Shown piece by piece: positions 25,701-33,101 of a stretch of DNA of 64,000 nucleotides; position 1 is the first letter of the stretch, and each line of letters begins with the position of its first letter. Under the pieces are notes generated by a model, which saw only the letters and a program-made list of their open reading frames with translations, had not been told where the DNA came from and searched no databases. Origin of the DNA: Roseibacterium beibuensis (GTDB lineage Bacteria > Pseudomonadota > Alphaproteobacteria > Rhodobacterales > Rhodobacteraceae); contig NZ_BAABHW010000004.1 of the NCBI RefSeq assembly GCF_039542305.1, forward strand, positions 248,001-312,000, given 5' to 3'. The position numbers and the translations under genes were made by a program.

Positions 25701-26379
25701 CGTTGGCCGCATCCACATCGCCCGCGGGCGAGGTGTCGGCGGCGGCGGCGATCACGGTCGCAATCTCGGACATCGAAATGTCGTACTGGATGAGGGAGGA
25801 GGACGGCACCTCGACCACCGTCTCGGGCGCGGCGACGCCCCGGATGGTCGTGGCCGTCACGCCAACGTCGAACAGGCGGACCACGAATTCATCGGCAAAG
25901 CGGCCCAACTGCTCGGGCGCGACGGGGCCGGTGATGACGACATCGGTCACACGGTCCCACCACTGCCCACGGCGCAGGTCCGGCTCGTCCGCATCGTCCG
26001 GCAGATCGGTGATCCCGTCGAGGGCGGCCTGAAGCTCGTCGGCGGCGCGGGACATGTCCCAGCCGGGTTCGAACTCCAACGCCATCGAGGCACGCCCTTC
26101 CGACGACCGCGACTCCGATCCGACGACGCCGGGCACGGCAAGCAGAACGGGTTCCAGAACCGCGACGATCCCCGCGTCCACGTCCTCGGCACCGGCACCA
26201 TCCCAGATCACGACGATGTCGATTTCGTCCGAGACAATGTCCGGAAAGAATTGCGCGCGCATCTGCGGGATGGCGGCAAGGCCTGCGACCAGCAAGAGAA
26301 CAAGAAGAAGGTTCGCCGCCGTCCGATGGCGCGTGAAATAACTGAGAATGCCCGAGGCCCTGGGGGGAAGTTGGCGCAT
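22723..26379 (-). CDS. RND efflux transporter permease, enlarged form
   Basis: This proton-driven inner-membrane pump has 1218 residues, against about 1040 for AcrB-type proteins. The N-terminal helix, the porter domain and the proton-relay motif GIVVDDAIVVGE in helix 4 (near residue 400) are present. The extra length has two visible sources. One is a hydrophobic block of about 90 residues between the sixth and seventh family helices (roughly 500-590). The other is a C-terminal addition of about 80 residues with two more helices. The adaptor gene lies three bases upstream. No outer-membrane factor gene is adjacent. Confidence 0.92.
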   Translation of the reverse strand: MRQLPPRASGILSYFTRHRTAANLLLVLLLVAGLAAIPQMRAQFFPDIVSDEIDIVVIWDGAGAEDVDAGIVAVLEPVLLAVPGVVGSESRSSEGRASMALEFEPGWDMSRAADELQAALDGITDLPDDADEPDLRRGQWWDRVTDVVITGPVAPEQLGRFADEFVVRLFDVGVTATTIRGVAAPETVVEVPSSSLIQYDISMSEIATVIAAAADTSPAGDVDAANARIRTGTASRTAEQIANLTLRINDDGSSLTIGDVTRIEVGGVNRERAYFVGDNPAISIRVDRSEDGDAIAIQHLVEEVAAELEATLPAGTEIDLIRTRAEAISGRLNTLLDNAGTGLALVVGLLFLFLNTRTALWVAAGIPVALTAAIALMWVAGLTINMISLFALIITLGIVVDDAIVVGEHADYRRRTLGEDPVTAAENAARRMAAPVFSATVTTVLAFAALTAIGGRFGDMIADIPFTVIVVLIASLVECFLILPNHMSHALKERQVTGFSRFRVGMAALALTLTSMVLTGFVLLVGTMVLARFGVLETAASGLPAGIGAGFFGLAAALGFILLWGGFALLPKARKQRAIIAMSQNGIDSVSRMINTGFEWLRETLFRPLMRFVVWARYPILAATFLVLATQVGHFLRGDVTWRFFNAPELSSVSGNFAMLDGATREDSMAMMREMQRATEAVAARYEEEYGRNPLLYVLSEVGGNTGGGLSGVENKDTDLLGSIAIELIDADFRPYSAFQFVADLQDEVRQLPQTETVSFRGWRGGPGGDAIDVQIFGADTATLKQAAEAVQARLVIYPEVSALEDSMAYDREELSLELTPQGEALGFEIGELGRVMRNRLGGIEAATYPDGPRTAAIRVELPEGELTADFLDRVLLRAASGQYVPLADIVTVTARQGFSTIQRENGIRLISVTGDLSEDDPARAEEIMDELENVIIPEVEENYGVSTQLSGLAEQERDFLGDALTGFILCLVGIYLVLAWIFASWTRPLVVMAIIPFGLVGTIYGHLDWDVPLSMFTVVGLIGMTGIIINDSIVLVTTVDEYAQERGLIPAIIDGACDRLRPVMLTTLTTVLGLAPLLYETSRDAQFLKPTVITLVYGLSFGMVIVLLVVPAILAMQQDVGKQVTALRRALGAGSRRPVLALSTAALAATMLGWFAATMGAALVTGSMAGPLAGLAAEGALMMPLAVFLGGVALLCLLAWIGAAIAHRLATRKPVSA

Positions 26380-26382
26380 CGG

Positions 26383-27852
26383 TCAGCTTCCCATCCGTTC
26401 TTCGAGGCGTGCGACCATGCGCGCGGGCACCTCGTCCTGGTTCAACTGGTTCAGCATCCGCTCGCGCACATCGGCGGGAATGAAGCTGTTGGCTTCGACA
26501 AAGGCGATCAGGCGCGCGCGGCGTTCGGGGTCGAGGGCGATGGTCTCGGGCTCGGGGGCAGCGGCATCGGCCTCGTCCCCGGCGGGCGCCACGGGGTTGA
26601 TGCGGATGCCTTCGCCCAAAACCGGCGTGCGGGCGGCCACGACCTGCCGGCCTTCGTAGGCTGGGGGCAGCGAGACAAGCACGTCATCCCCCTGACGGCG
26701 CAACAGGCGTACCTCGACCGCCTCGAGGCGATTCTCGTCATCCAGCACAAGGATCTGCCCATCCGACCCGTACGCCGTGGCGGGCAGGCGGGCCACCTGG
26801 GCCAATGGCGGCTCGGCAACCTCGACACGGACGAAATCGCCCACGCGCAGGCCGCGCGGCTCCTCGATCCGGGCAAAGAGAAGACGGCCGGATTGCCCCT
26901 CTTCCACCGCACCGGATTCGCGCGTCAGCCGCGCCTCGGCGGACAGGTCGAGGCCGAACACGTCGAGGATCACGCGCACGGGCACATTGGGCAGGTCCCC
27001 GGTCTCGCTGATGAGATTGGCGTATTGCGCGGTCGAAATACGGAAGGACACTTCCAACGCGTCCGGGTCGATCAGGCTGGCCAGTTGTTCGTTGCGGCTG
27101 ACGAGGCGGCCCGCGACGACGGCCACATCCGACAGCACCCCGGAAAACTCTGCGCGCAACTCGGTCTGGGCCAGGACGCGTTCGGCATCGGCCAAAGCGA
27201 TGCGACGACGCTCCAAGGCGGTTTCGGCATTGGCGACACGCGCCTCGGCGGTGGCAAGCGCCTGACGACGGGACAGGACAGCTTGATCGGCGGTGGCGGC
27301 GGCCAGTTCCGCCTCTTCAACCGCAACGGCAGAGCCGACACCGCGGCTCAGAAGATCCTGCTGACGTTCGAAAGCACGGGCGCGCAACTCGGCCTGCCGC
27401 TGCGCAGCGGCGACATCTTCGCGCGCAAGGTCGAGGGCGCGGGTGGCCTCGGCCAACTCGTTTTCGGCATCTCGCAAATCGGCAGCGGCAGTGTCGCGCG
27501 CCGATTGCGCCTCGGCCGGGTCGATCCGCAGCAAAAGCTGACCGGCCTCGACCGCGCCGCCATCCTCGAAATTCTCGGCCAGTTCGATCACGGTGCCTTC
27601 GGCGGGCGCGCGCAGTTCCAGGGTCCGGCGCGACCGAACCTCGCCAAAGGCGGTCAGCACGGGCGTTTCGCGGCCCAATGCGATGGTCGTCACCTCGGCG
27701 GAAAAGACGCGTTCACGAACCGGCGGCGTGCGGGTTTCCTGCGCCATGCGATCCTGCATGGCCGTCCAGACGGAGTTTCCGGCCAGGGCCAGGATCGCGA
27801 CTGTCACGGCCATCAGGAACAGACCCACGAGAGCGCGGCGGAAGAAACGCAT
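26383..27852 (-). CDS. RND efflux periplasmic adaptor (HlyD/AcrA family)
   Basis: This membrane-fusion protein bridges the RND pump and an outer-membrane channel. Residues 10-30 are a membrane anchor. They are followed by a lipoyl-like half-motif (LRAPAEGTV), a long Ala/Glu/Arg coiled-coil hairpin (about 90-220), the second lipoyl half, and beta-barrel domains. The tail after residue 420 is acidic and Ala/Pro-rich. I chose ATG 27852 (MRFFRRAL) because GAAGG sits eight bases upstream. A longer frame to 27912 adds an unlikely N-terminus. The 489 residues are long for the family. Confidence 0.9.
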   Translation of the reverse strand: MRFFRRALVGLFLMAVTVAILALAGNSVWTAMQDRMAQETRTPPVRERVFSAEVTTIALGRETPVLTAFGEVRSRRTLELRAPAEGTVIELAENFEDGGAVEAGQLLLRIDPAEAQSARDTAAADLRDAENELAEATRALDLAREDVAAAQRQAELRARAFERQQDLLSRGVGSAVAVEEAELAAATADQAVLSRRQALATAEARVANAETALERRRIALADAERVLAQTELRAEFSGVLSDVAVVAGRLVSRNEQLASLIDPDALEVSFRISTAQYANLISETGDLPNVPVRVILDVFGLDLSAEARLTRESGAVEEGQSGRLLFARIEEPRGLRVGDFVRVEVAEPPLAQVARLPATAYGSDGQILVLDDENRLEAVEVRLLRRQGDDVLVSLPPAYEGRQVVAARTPVLGEGIRINPVAPAGDEADAAAPEPETIALDPERRARLIAFVEANSFIPADVRERMLNQLNQDEVPARMVARLEERMGS

Positions 27853-27912
27853 TGGAACAGCCTTCACGTTTTGGTTGAAGCAGGAGATAGCCCTGCCCCG
27901 CATGCGGTCCAA

Positions 27913-27925
27913 GTGACATAGTCAC
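27913..27925. promoter_or_regulatory. 13-bp palindrome upstream of the efflux operon
   Basis: GTGACATAGTCAC is a perfect 5-bp inverted repeat with a 3-bp centre. It lies 60 bp upstream of the adaptor start in the 95-bp gap after moaB. It is a candidate operator, but no regulator gene is adjacent. Confidence 0.35.
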
Positions 27926-27947
27926 CACCCTATCACGATGCAGCGCG

Positions 27948-28490
27948 TCATTTCCGTCGCATGTGTTCGTCGAGACGGGGCAGAATCTCGACGAAGTTGC
28001 AGGGGCGGTGCCGGTAATCGAGCTGAAACCGCAGGATTTCATCCCAAGCGTCCTTGCAAGCGCCCGATGATCCCGGCAGCGCGAAAAGGTAGGTGCCCTT
28101 GGCCACGCCCCCCGTTGCGCGCGACTGCACGGCCGACGTGCCGATCTTCTGCATCGAGACCATGGTGAAGACGGTCGCGAAGGCCTCGACCTCTTTTTCG
28201 TAGACATCGCGATGCGCCTCGACCGTGACATCGCGCCCCGTCAGGCCGGTGCCGCCCGTGGACAGGATCACGTCGATCTCGGGGTCGTTGCACCAGGCGC
28301 GCAACTGGTCGGCGATCGCCGCGCGCTCATCCTTGAGGATCATGCGCGCGGCCAGGAGGTGGCCCGCATCGGTCAGCCGCTGCACCAGCACATCGCCGGA
28401 TTTGTCCTCGGCCAGCGTGCGTGTGTCCGACACGGCCAGGACGGCGATCCGCAGGGGGATGAATTCCTTGGTTTCGTCGATGCGGGACAT
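27948..28490 (-). CDS. moaB: Molybdenum cofactor biosynthesis protein B
   Basis: This MogA/MoaB-fold protein of 180 residues is expected to adenylylate molybdopterin before metal insertion. Conserved segments are AVLAVSDTRT, DVILSTGGTGLTGRDVT, IGTSA..SRAT.G and LPGS.GACKDAW. ATG 28490 (MSRIDETKEF) overlaps the upstream glycosylase stop as TGATG. Longer readings merely run through the neighbouring gene. MoaD and MoaE of the same pathway lie at 41565-42274. Confidence 0.93.
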   Translation of the reverse strand: MSRIDETKEFIPLRIAVLAVSDTRTLAEDKSGDVLVQRLTDAGHLLAARMILKDERAAIADQLRAWCNDPEIDVILSTGGTGLTGRDVTVEAHRDVYEKEVEAFATVFTMVSMQKIGTSAVQSRATGGVAKGTYLFALPGSSGACKDAWDEILRFQLDYRHRPCNFVEILPRLDEHMRRK

Positions 28491-29308
28491 CAGGTGCCTT
28501 TCAGACGCGACTGGAGAGACAGAAGATCGGACCACGCCAACGCCTTTTCAGAGGGTTGCCGCAACAGGTAGGCGGGATGGAACATCGGCAGGGCCGGACG
28601 GCCAAGCACCTCGTCCCACTGTCCGCGCATCCGCTTGATGCCACGCCGCCCCAAAAGGCCCTGGCAGGCCCAGTTGCCCATCAGCACGACGATCTCGGGA
28701 TCGGCCAGTTCGATATGACGCCGCACGAAGGGCAGCAGCATGGCCAGTTCGTCGGGCTTAGGATCACGGTTCTGGGGCGGACGCCAGGGCAGCATGTTGG
28801 TGATATAGAGCGCGGTCGCCGCCTCCTCGCTTTGCCGGGACAGGCCGATGGCCGCGAACATGCGATCAAGAAGCTGCCCGGCGCGCCCGACGAAAGGCTT
28901 GCCCTGCCGGTCCTCCTCCCGCCCCGGCGCTTCGCCCACGATCATGACGCGGGCCTCCGGACGACCATCACAGAAGACAAGGTTTCGCGCCCCGCGTTTC
29001 AGTTCGCACAGCTCGAACCCCGCAAGCGCGGCATGCAGCGCCGTCAGGTCCTGCGCCTGCGCGGCCAGTTGCTTTGACAGGTCCACCGCCATGCGCGTCG
29101 TCTCGGCCTGGTCCGGTTCGGCCGGCGCGATCGGACGGGCCGGCGCGGGCGAACTGTGCAGGGGGCTGGGCTGCGGCTTGGCAGGTTTCGGCGCCTCTGC
29201 CGGGATCTCGAAACGGTTGACGGGCGTATCCTGGATCGCCTCGTCGGCGCCCAGTTCAACCTGCCAGTCCAGCAGGGCCAGCGACTCGTGATAGCCCATC
29301 TCGTCCAT
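28490..29308 (-). CDS. Family-4-type uracil-DNA glycosylase lacking most Fe-S ligands
   Basis: The protein excises uracil from DNA. It has motif A GEAPGREED (125-133), the RPPQNRDPKPDE block (176-187) and motif B HPAYLL (244-249), which place it with family 4/5 glycosylases. Those normally hold a 4Fe-4S cluster with four cysteines. Here only C101 remains: the partner position is K104, the 'KCRPP' cysteine is W175, and the last one is hydrophobic (M190/L191). The first 95 residues are a Pro/Ala-rich extension. It is coupled to moaB by a one-base overlap. Confidence 0.88.
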   Translation of the reverse strand: MDEMGYHESLALLDWQVELGADEAIQDTPVNRFEIPAEAPKPAKPQPSPLHSSPAPARPIAPAEPDQAETTRMAVDLSKQLAAQAQDLTALHAALAGFELCELKRGARNLVFCDGRPEARVMIVGEAPGREEDRQGKPFVGRAGQLLDRMFAAIGLSRQSEEAATALYITNMLPWRPPQNRDPKPDELAMLLPFVRRHIELADPEIVVLMGNWACQGLLGRRGIKRMRGQWDEVLGRPALPMFHPAYLLRQPSEKALAWSDLLSLQSRLKGT

Positions 29309-29362
29309 GTGCCGAAGCTAAGGCGGCTGGACGCCGGTGGAAAGGCCTGTCACCACTGCGCC

Positions 29363-29818
29363 ATGCCGCGTGAATTGACCGTGACCGCCCGTTATCCGCA
29401 CGACGCCGACCAGGTGTTTGCGCGCGCCTTGAGCTTTGCGGAAATGGCCGAAGCGACCCGGGGCGTCGCGATCTATCGCAACATGCCCGAAGGCGACATG
29501 GCTCAAGGCGAAACCTACGTTATCGACGTGCTGGTTTGGCGCGTGATGCACAACCCGCATTACACGGTCCATGTCGAGACGGTGAACCATGCAGAGCGCC
29601 GCGTTCAAAGCCGCGAGGAAGGCTGGATGATCCGGAAATGGGACCACACGCTGACGGTTGATCCGCTGAAGGGGGGCGGTTGCCTCTGGACAGACCGGCT
29701 GGAGATCGATTGCAGCTGGGCCACCGGCTTCATGACCTGGGTCGCGCGGATCCTGTACCGCACGCGGCATCGCAACAGGCAGGGCGCCGAGATCACCGCG
29801 CGGGTGCGCCGCATCTGA
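29363..29818 (+). CDS. SRPBCC (START/Bet v 1-fold) ligand-binding protein
   Basis: The 151-residue protein looks like a polyketide-cyclase/SRPBCC helix-grip fold. It starts with a beta strand (ELTVTARYPHDADQVFARAL), has alternating strands in the middle, and ends in a long amphipathic helix (FMTWVARILYRTRHR). ATG 29363 gives a compact domain; the longer upstream frame overlaps the divergent glycosylase gene. The fold binds hydrophobic ligands, and the ligand here is unknown. A strong inverted repeat follows at 29840-29864. Confidence 0.7.
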   Translation: MPRELTVTARYPHDADQVFARALSFAEMAEATRGVAIYRNMPEGDMAQGETYVIDVLVWRVMHNPHYTVHVETVNHAERRVQSREEGWMIRKWDHTLTVDPLKGGGCLWTDRLEIDCSWATGFMTWVARILYRTRHRNRQGAEITARVRRI

Positions 29819-29839
29819 ACACGGGCCGCGCACGGGTAT

Positions 29840-29864
29840 CCGTCCTTGCCCGCGGGCAGGACGG
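29840..29864 (+). promoter_or_regulatory. Near-perfect inverted repeat upstream of pyrB
   Basis: CCGTCC-T-TGCCCG pairs with CGGGCA-GGACGG, giving 12 bp with a single bulged T and no loop spacer. It starts 22 nt after the SRPBCC stop and ends 36 nt before pyrB. TATAAG at 29870-29875 could be a -10 box just after it. It may act as a weak terminator or as a control element of the pyr operon. Confidence 0.4.
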
Positions 29865-29900
29865 CTGAATATAAGCGGCCTAGCCAAGACGGGGTGGCCC

Positions 29901-30857
29901 ATGAGTTTTCGTCAGCAGCATCTTCTGGGGATCGCCCCCCTGCACCCGGACGAGATCCGGACGATCCTTGACCTGGCCGACAGCTATGCCGAGGCCGAAC
30001 GGGCCGACCGTGCCCATGGCCGCGCGCTGGAAGGGCTGACCCAGATCAACATGTTCTTCGAGGCCTCGACGCGAACGCAGGCCAGCTTCGAGATCGCGGG
30101 CAAGCGTCTGGGCGCGGACGTAATGAACATGGCGATGCAGGCCAGTTCGATCAAAAAGGGGGAAACCCTGATCGACACGGCCATGACGCTGAACGCGATG
30201 CATCCCGACCTGCTGGTGGTGCGCCACCCCCATTCCGGCGCGGTCGGCCTGTTGGCGCAGAAGGTCACCGGCGCGGTCCTGAACGCGGGCGACGGACGGC
30301 ACGAACACCCGACACAGGCCCTGCTCGACGCGCTGACCATCCGGCGCAAGAAGGGGCGCCTGCATCGGCTGAACATCGCGATTTGCGGCGACATTGCGCA
30401 TTCGCGCGTGGCGCGCTCGAACATTCACCTGCTCGGCAAGATGGAAAACCGCATCCGCCTTGTCGGCCCGGCGACCCTGATGCCCTCGGCCGCGCGCGAG
30501 TGGGGCGTCGAGGTCTATGACGACATGCGCGAGGGGCTGGAGGGTTGCGACGTGGTGATGATGCTGCGTCTTCAGCGCGAGCGGATGGACGGCGCTTTCA
30601 TTCCGTCGGAGCGGGAATACTACCACCGCTTCGGACTGGACGCCGAGAAACTGGCCTATGCCAAGGACGACGCCATCGTGATGCACCCGGGCCCGATGAA
30701 CCGCGGCGTCGAAATCGACGGCCTTCTGGCCGACGACATCAACCGGTCCGTCATCCAGGAACAAGTCGAGATGGGCGTCGCTGTCCGCATGGCGGCGATG
30801 GACCTTCTGGCGCGCAACCTGCGCGCGCTGCGAAAAGAAGAGGGAGTGATGGTATGA
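29901..30857 (+). CDS. pyrB: Aspartate carbamoyltransferase catalytic subunit
   Basis: PyrB joins carbamoyl phosphate and aspartate in the committed step of pyrimidine synthesis. The carbamoyl-phosphate motif S-T-R-T is at residues 56-59 (FFEASTRT). HPTQALLDA and MMLRLQ.ER follow, and the HPGPMNRGVEI block closes the aspartate site. The 318 residues match the class found with a dihydroorotase-like partner. No pyrI is present. The stop overlaps the next start (ATGA, 30854-30857), which begins a chain of overlapping genes. Confidence 0.96.
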   Translation: MSFRQQHLLGIAPLHPDEIRTILDLADSYAEAERADRAHGRALEGLTQINMFFEASTRTQASFEIAGKRLGADVMNMAMQASSIKKGETLIDTAMTLNAMHPDLLVVRHPHSGAVGLLAQKVTGAVLNAGDGRHEHPTQALLDALTIRRKKGRLHRLNIAICGDIAHSRVARSNIHLLGKMENRIRLVGPATLMPSAAREWGVEVYDDMREGLEGCDVVMMLRLQRERMDGAFIPSEREYYHRFGLDAEKLAYAKDDAIVMHPGPMNRGVEIDGLLADDINRSVIQEQVEMGVAVRMAAMDLLARNLRALRKEEGVMV

Positions 30858-31372
30858 GCGAGCAGCTCCGGATCTACGCGCTGAACGTGGACAGCAAGGC
30901 GCGCCACACGAACCTGACGCGGGCCCGCGGCGAGATCTCGGAGATGCCGCCGCTGACCGACTGGCTGGGCGTCGAGGTGCTCGATCATCGCGAGATTGAA
31001 CTGTTCCCGATCGAAGACCTCGGGGACATGCGCCTGTCCGATTACATCCGGAGCGCCTTTGACCCAGCCGAGGCGATTAGAGCGGAAACGGCCCTGCGGC
31101 TCGATGCCTTGTCCGGGTCGGTCCTGATCTTGCCGGGCCGCGCGCTGGAGGAAGAGCCGGACCCTGGCAGCGAATTGACCGAGATCGCCGTGATGGAGAT
31201 CGCCGTGCCGGATCACGAGGCATCCCTGCCCAAGGCCGACCTGACCTCGGCTGCGCCCACCCCGCAAGCCGAGGACCTCGGCCCGGAAAAGACGCGGCGT
31301 TGGGCCATCGTCTTTCTGCTGACGGCGCTGGTGCTGGCAGGCCTGGTCTTGCTGATCGGGGCGCTTGGCTGA
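30854..31372 (+). CDS. Conserved hypothetical protein with a C-terminal membrane helix
   Basis: This 172-residue protein has a soluble N-terminal part of about 145 residues, acidic overall, and one hydrophobic helix near the C-terminus (WAIVFLLTALVLAGLVLLIG). It has no signal peptide, so it is probably tail-anchored in the inner membrane. Overlaps with pyrB (4 bp) and the next gene (1 bp) place it firmly in the pyr operon. I do not recognise a family. Its position suggests, but does not prove, a link to pyrimidine or membrane-lipid synthesis. Confidence 0.7.
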   Translation: MSEQLRIYALNVDSKARHTNLTRARGEISEMPPLTDWLGVEVLDHREIELFPIEDLGDMRLSDYIRSAFDPAEAIRAETALRLDALSGSVLILPGRALEEEPDPGSELTEIAVMEIAVPDHEASLPKADLTSAAPTPQAEDLGPEKTRRWAIVFLLTALVLAGLVLLIGALG

Positions 31373-31827
31373 TGGACCCGATCTCGACCCGGACGCATTT
31401 CACCCCCACCACCGAGTTGGAGGACGGTGAACGCGTGATCGCCTCGTTCCAGGGCGACCGGGGCACCTATTGGCGTGAACATGCCTGGCTGGCGGCCATC
31501 GCCATGGCGGCGGGCATGGGCATCCTCTGGGCGATGGGCAATCCGCATGCCTGGACCGGGGCGATCGGTGGGCTGATGGCCATCGCGGTGCGGGGCCTCT
31601 ACCTCGCCTCGGACGAGACCAAGATGCGCTGGGACCTGACCGACCGCCGGCTTCTGGGGCCGGGGCCACGCGTGATCTGGCTGCGCGAGATCGCGGCCGT
31701 GCGCTCCATTTTCTCGGCGGTGCAGGTGGTCACGGGAACGGGCGACAAGTACCTGCTGAAATACCAGCCCGACACCGCCAAGGTGATCGCCGAGATCGAC
31801 GGCGCGCGGGCGCGGAGGGGCGCATGA
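31372..31827 (+). CDS. Membrane protein with PH-like domain, unknown function
   Basis: The 151-residue protein starts with a hydrophilic segment (TELEDGERVIASFQGDRG), has two hydrophobic segments near residues 38-55 and 62-78, then a basic/aromatic domain (KMRWDLTDRRLLGPGPR..WLREIAAV) reminiscent of bacterial PH (YdbT-like) domains. It overlaps its upstream neighbour by one base and the pyrC-like gene by four. It is one of two small membrane proteins between pyrB and the pyrC-like gene. Function is unknown. Confidence 0.7.
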   Translation: MDPISTRTHFTPTTELEDGERVIASFQGDRGTYWREHAWLAAIAMAAGMGILWAMGNPHAWTGAIGGLMAIAVRGLYLASDETKMRWDLTDRRLLGPGPRVIWLREIAAVRSIFSAVQVVTGTGDKYLLKYQPDTAKVIAEIDGARARRGA

Positions 31828-33101
31828 AAGACCAATTGCTTCGGAATGCGCGGCTGATCGACCCCGAGGCCGGGACCGACACGCGCGGCTGGCTGCGAAT
31901 CGCGGGCGGCGAGATCGTAGCGGTGGGCGAAGGTGGGGCCGAGGGTGGCATGGATTGCCACGGGATGTGCCTTGCCCCCGGCATCGTGGATGTGGGCGTG
32001 AAGGTCGGTGAACCCGGCGAGCGCCACAAGGAGGGGTTCCGCAGCGCGGGCCGCGCCGCAGCCGCCGGTGGCGTGACGACGATGGTCACACGCCCCGACA
32101 CGCTGACGCCGATTGACACGCCCGAGGTGCTGGAATTCGTCACGCGCCGTGCGCATGACCGCACGCCCATCCGCGTGCGCCCGATGGCGGCCCTGACCCG
32201 TGCCCGCGAGGGGCGCGAGATGACCGAGATCGGGTTCCTGATGGATGCGGGCGCGGTCGCGTTTTCCGATGGCGACGCGGTCTGCGAGGAAACCCGCGTG
32301 CTGTCGCGCTGCATGACCTATGCGCGCGGCCTTGGCGCGCTGATCGTCGGGCACCCCCAGGACCCGGGCCTGAGCCGGGGCGCGGCGGTGACGGGCGGCA
32401 AGTTCGCGGCGCTGCGTGGCCTGCCCTCGACCCCGCCCATGGCCGAACGCATGGGGCTGGAGCGTGACCTCGCCCTGGTCGAGATGACGGGTGTGGCCTA
32501 TCACGCCGACCAGATCTCGACCGCGGTCGCCCTGCCCGCCTTGGCGCGCGCCAAGGCGTCCGGGCTGAACGTGACGGCGGGTGTCTCGATCCACCACCTG
32601 ACGCTGAACGAATTGGACGTTGGCGATTTCCGCACCTTCTTCAAACTGAAGCCGCCCCTCAGGTCCGAGGAGGACCGCTTGGCGATGGTCGAGGCCGTCG
32701 GCGACGGGACCATCGACATCATCTGTTCGATGCACACGCCGCAGGACGAGGAGTCGAAACGCCTGCCCTTCGAGGCCGCGGCCTCGGGCGCCGTTGGGCT
32801 GGAAACGATGCTGCCCGCCGCGATGCGGCTCTACCATGCCGGGCAGCTCAGCCTGCCGCAGCTGTTCCGCGCGATGTCCCTGAACCCGGCGCGGCGCTTT
32901 GGCCTGCCCGGCGGGCGCTTGGCCAAGGGCGCGCCAGCCGACCTCGTGCTGTTCGACCCCGATGCGCCCTTCATCCTCGACCGGTCTACCCTGCGGTCGA
33001 AGTCGAAAAACACACCCTTCGACCTGACCCGCATGGAGGGGCGCGTCCACCACACATGGGTCGGCGGTGAGACGGTCTTTTCCGAGGAGGGCGCGGTATG
33101 A
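31824..33101 (+). CDS. Dihydroorotase homologue lacking metal ligands (PyrC'-like)
   Basis: This 425-residue amidohydrolase-fold protein is clearly of the class I dihydroorotase family by length, N-terminal beta domain and partner gene. However, the metal-binding DxHxH motif reads D56-V-G-V-K60, so both His are lost. The late DHAP motif reads M303-H-T-P, so the catalytic Asp is Met. It is therefore probably an inactive dihydroorotase that acts as a structural partner of PyrB, as known for PyrC' in Pseudomonas. A working dihydroorotase should lie elsewhere in the genome. The overlaps with its neighbours are 4 bp on each side. Confidence 0.85.
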   Translation: MKDQLLRNARLIDPEAGTDTRGWLRIAGGEIVAVGEGGAEGGMDCHGMCLAPGIVDVGVKVGEPGERHKEGFRSAGRAAAAGGVTTMVTRPDTLTPIDTPEVLEFVTRRAHDRTPIRVRPMAALTRAREGREMTEIGFLMDAGAVAFSDGDAVCEETRVLSRCMTYARGLGALIVGHPQDPGLSRGAAVTGGKFAALRGLPSTPPMAERMGLERDLALVEMTGVAYHADQISTAVALPALARAKASGLNVTAGVSIHHLTLNELDVGDFRTFFKLKPPLRSEEDRLAMVEAVGDGTIDIICSMHTPQDEESKRLPFEAAASGAVGLETMLPAAMRLYHAGQLSLPQLFRAMSLNPARRFGLPGGRLAKGAPADLVLFDPDAPFILDRSTLRSKSKNTPFDLTRMEGRVHHTWVGGETVFSEEGAV

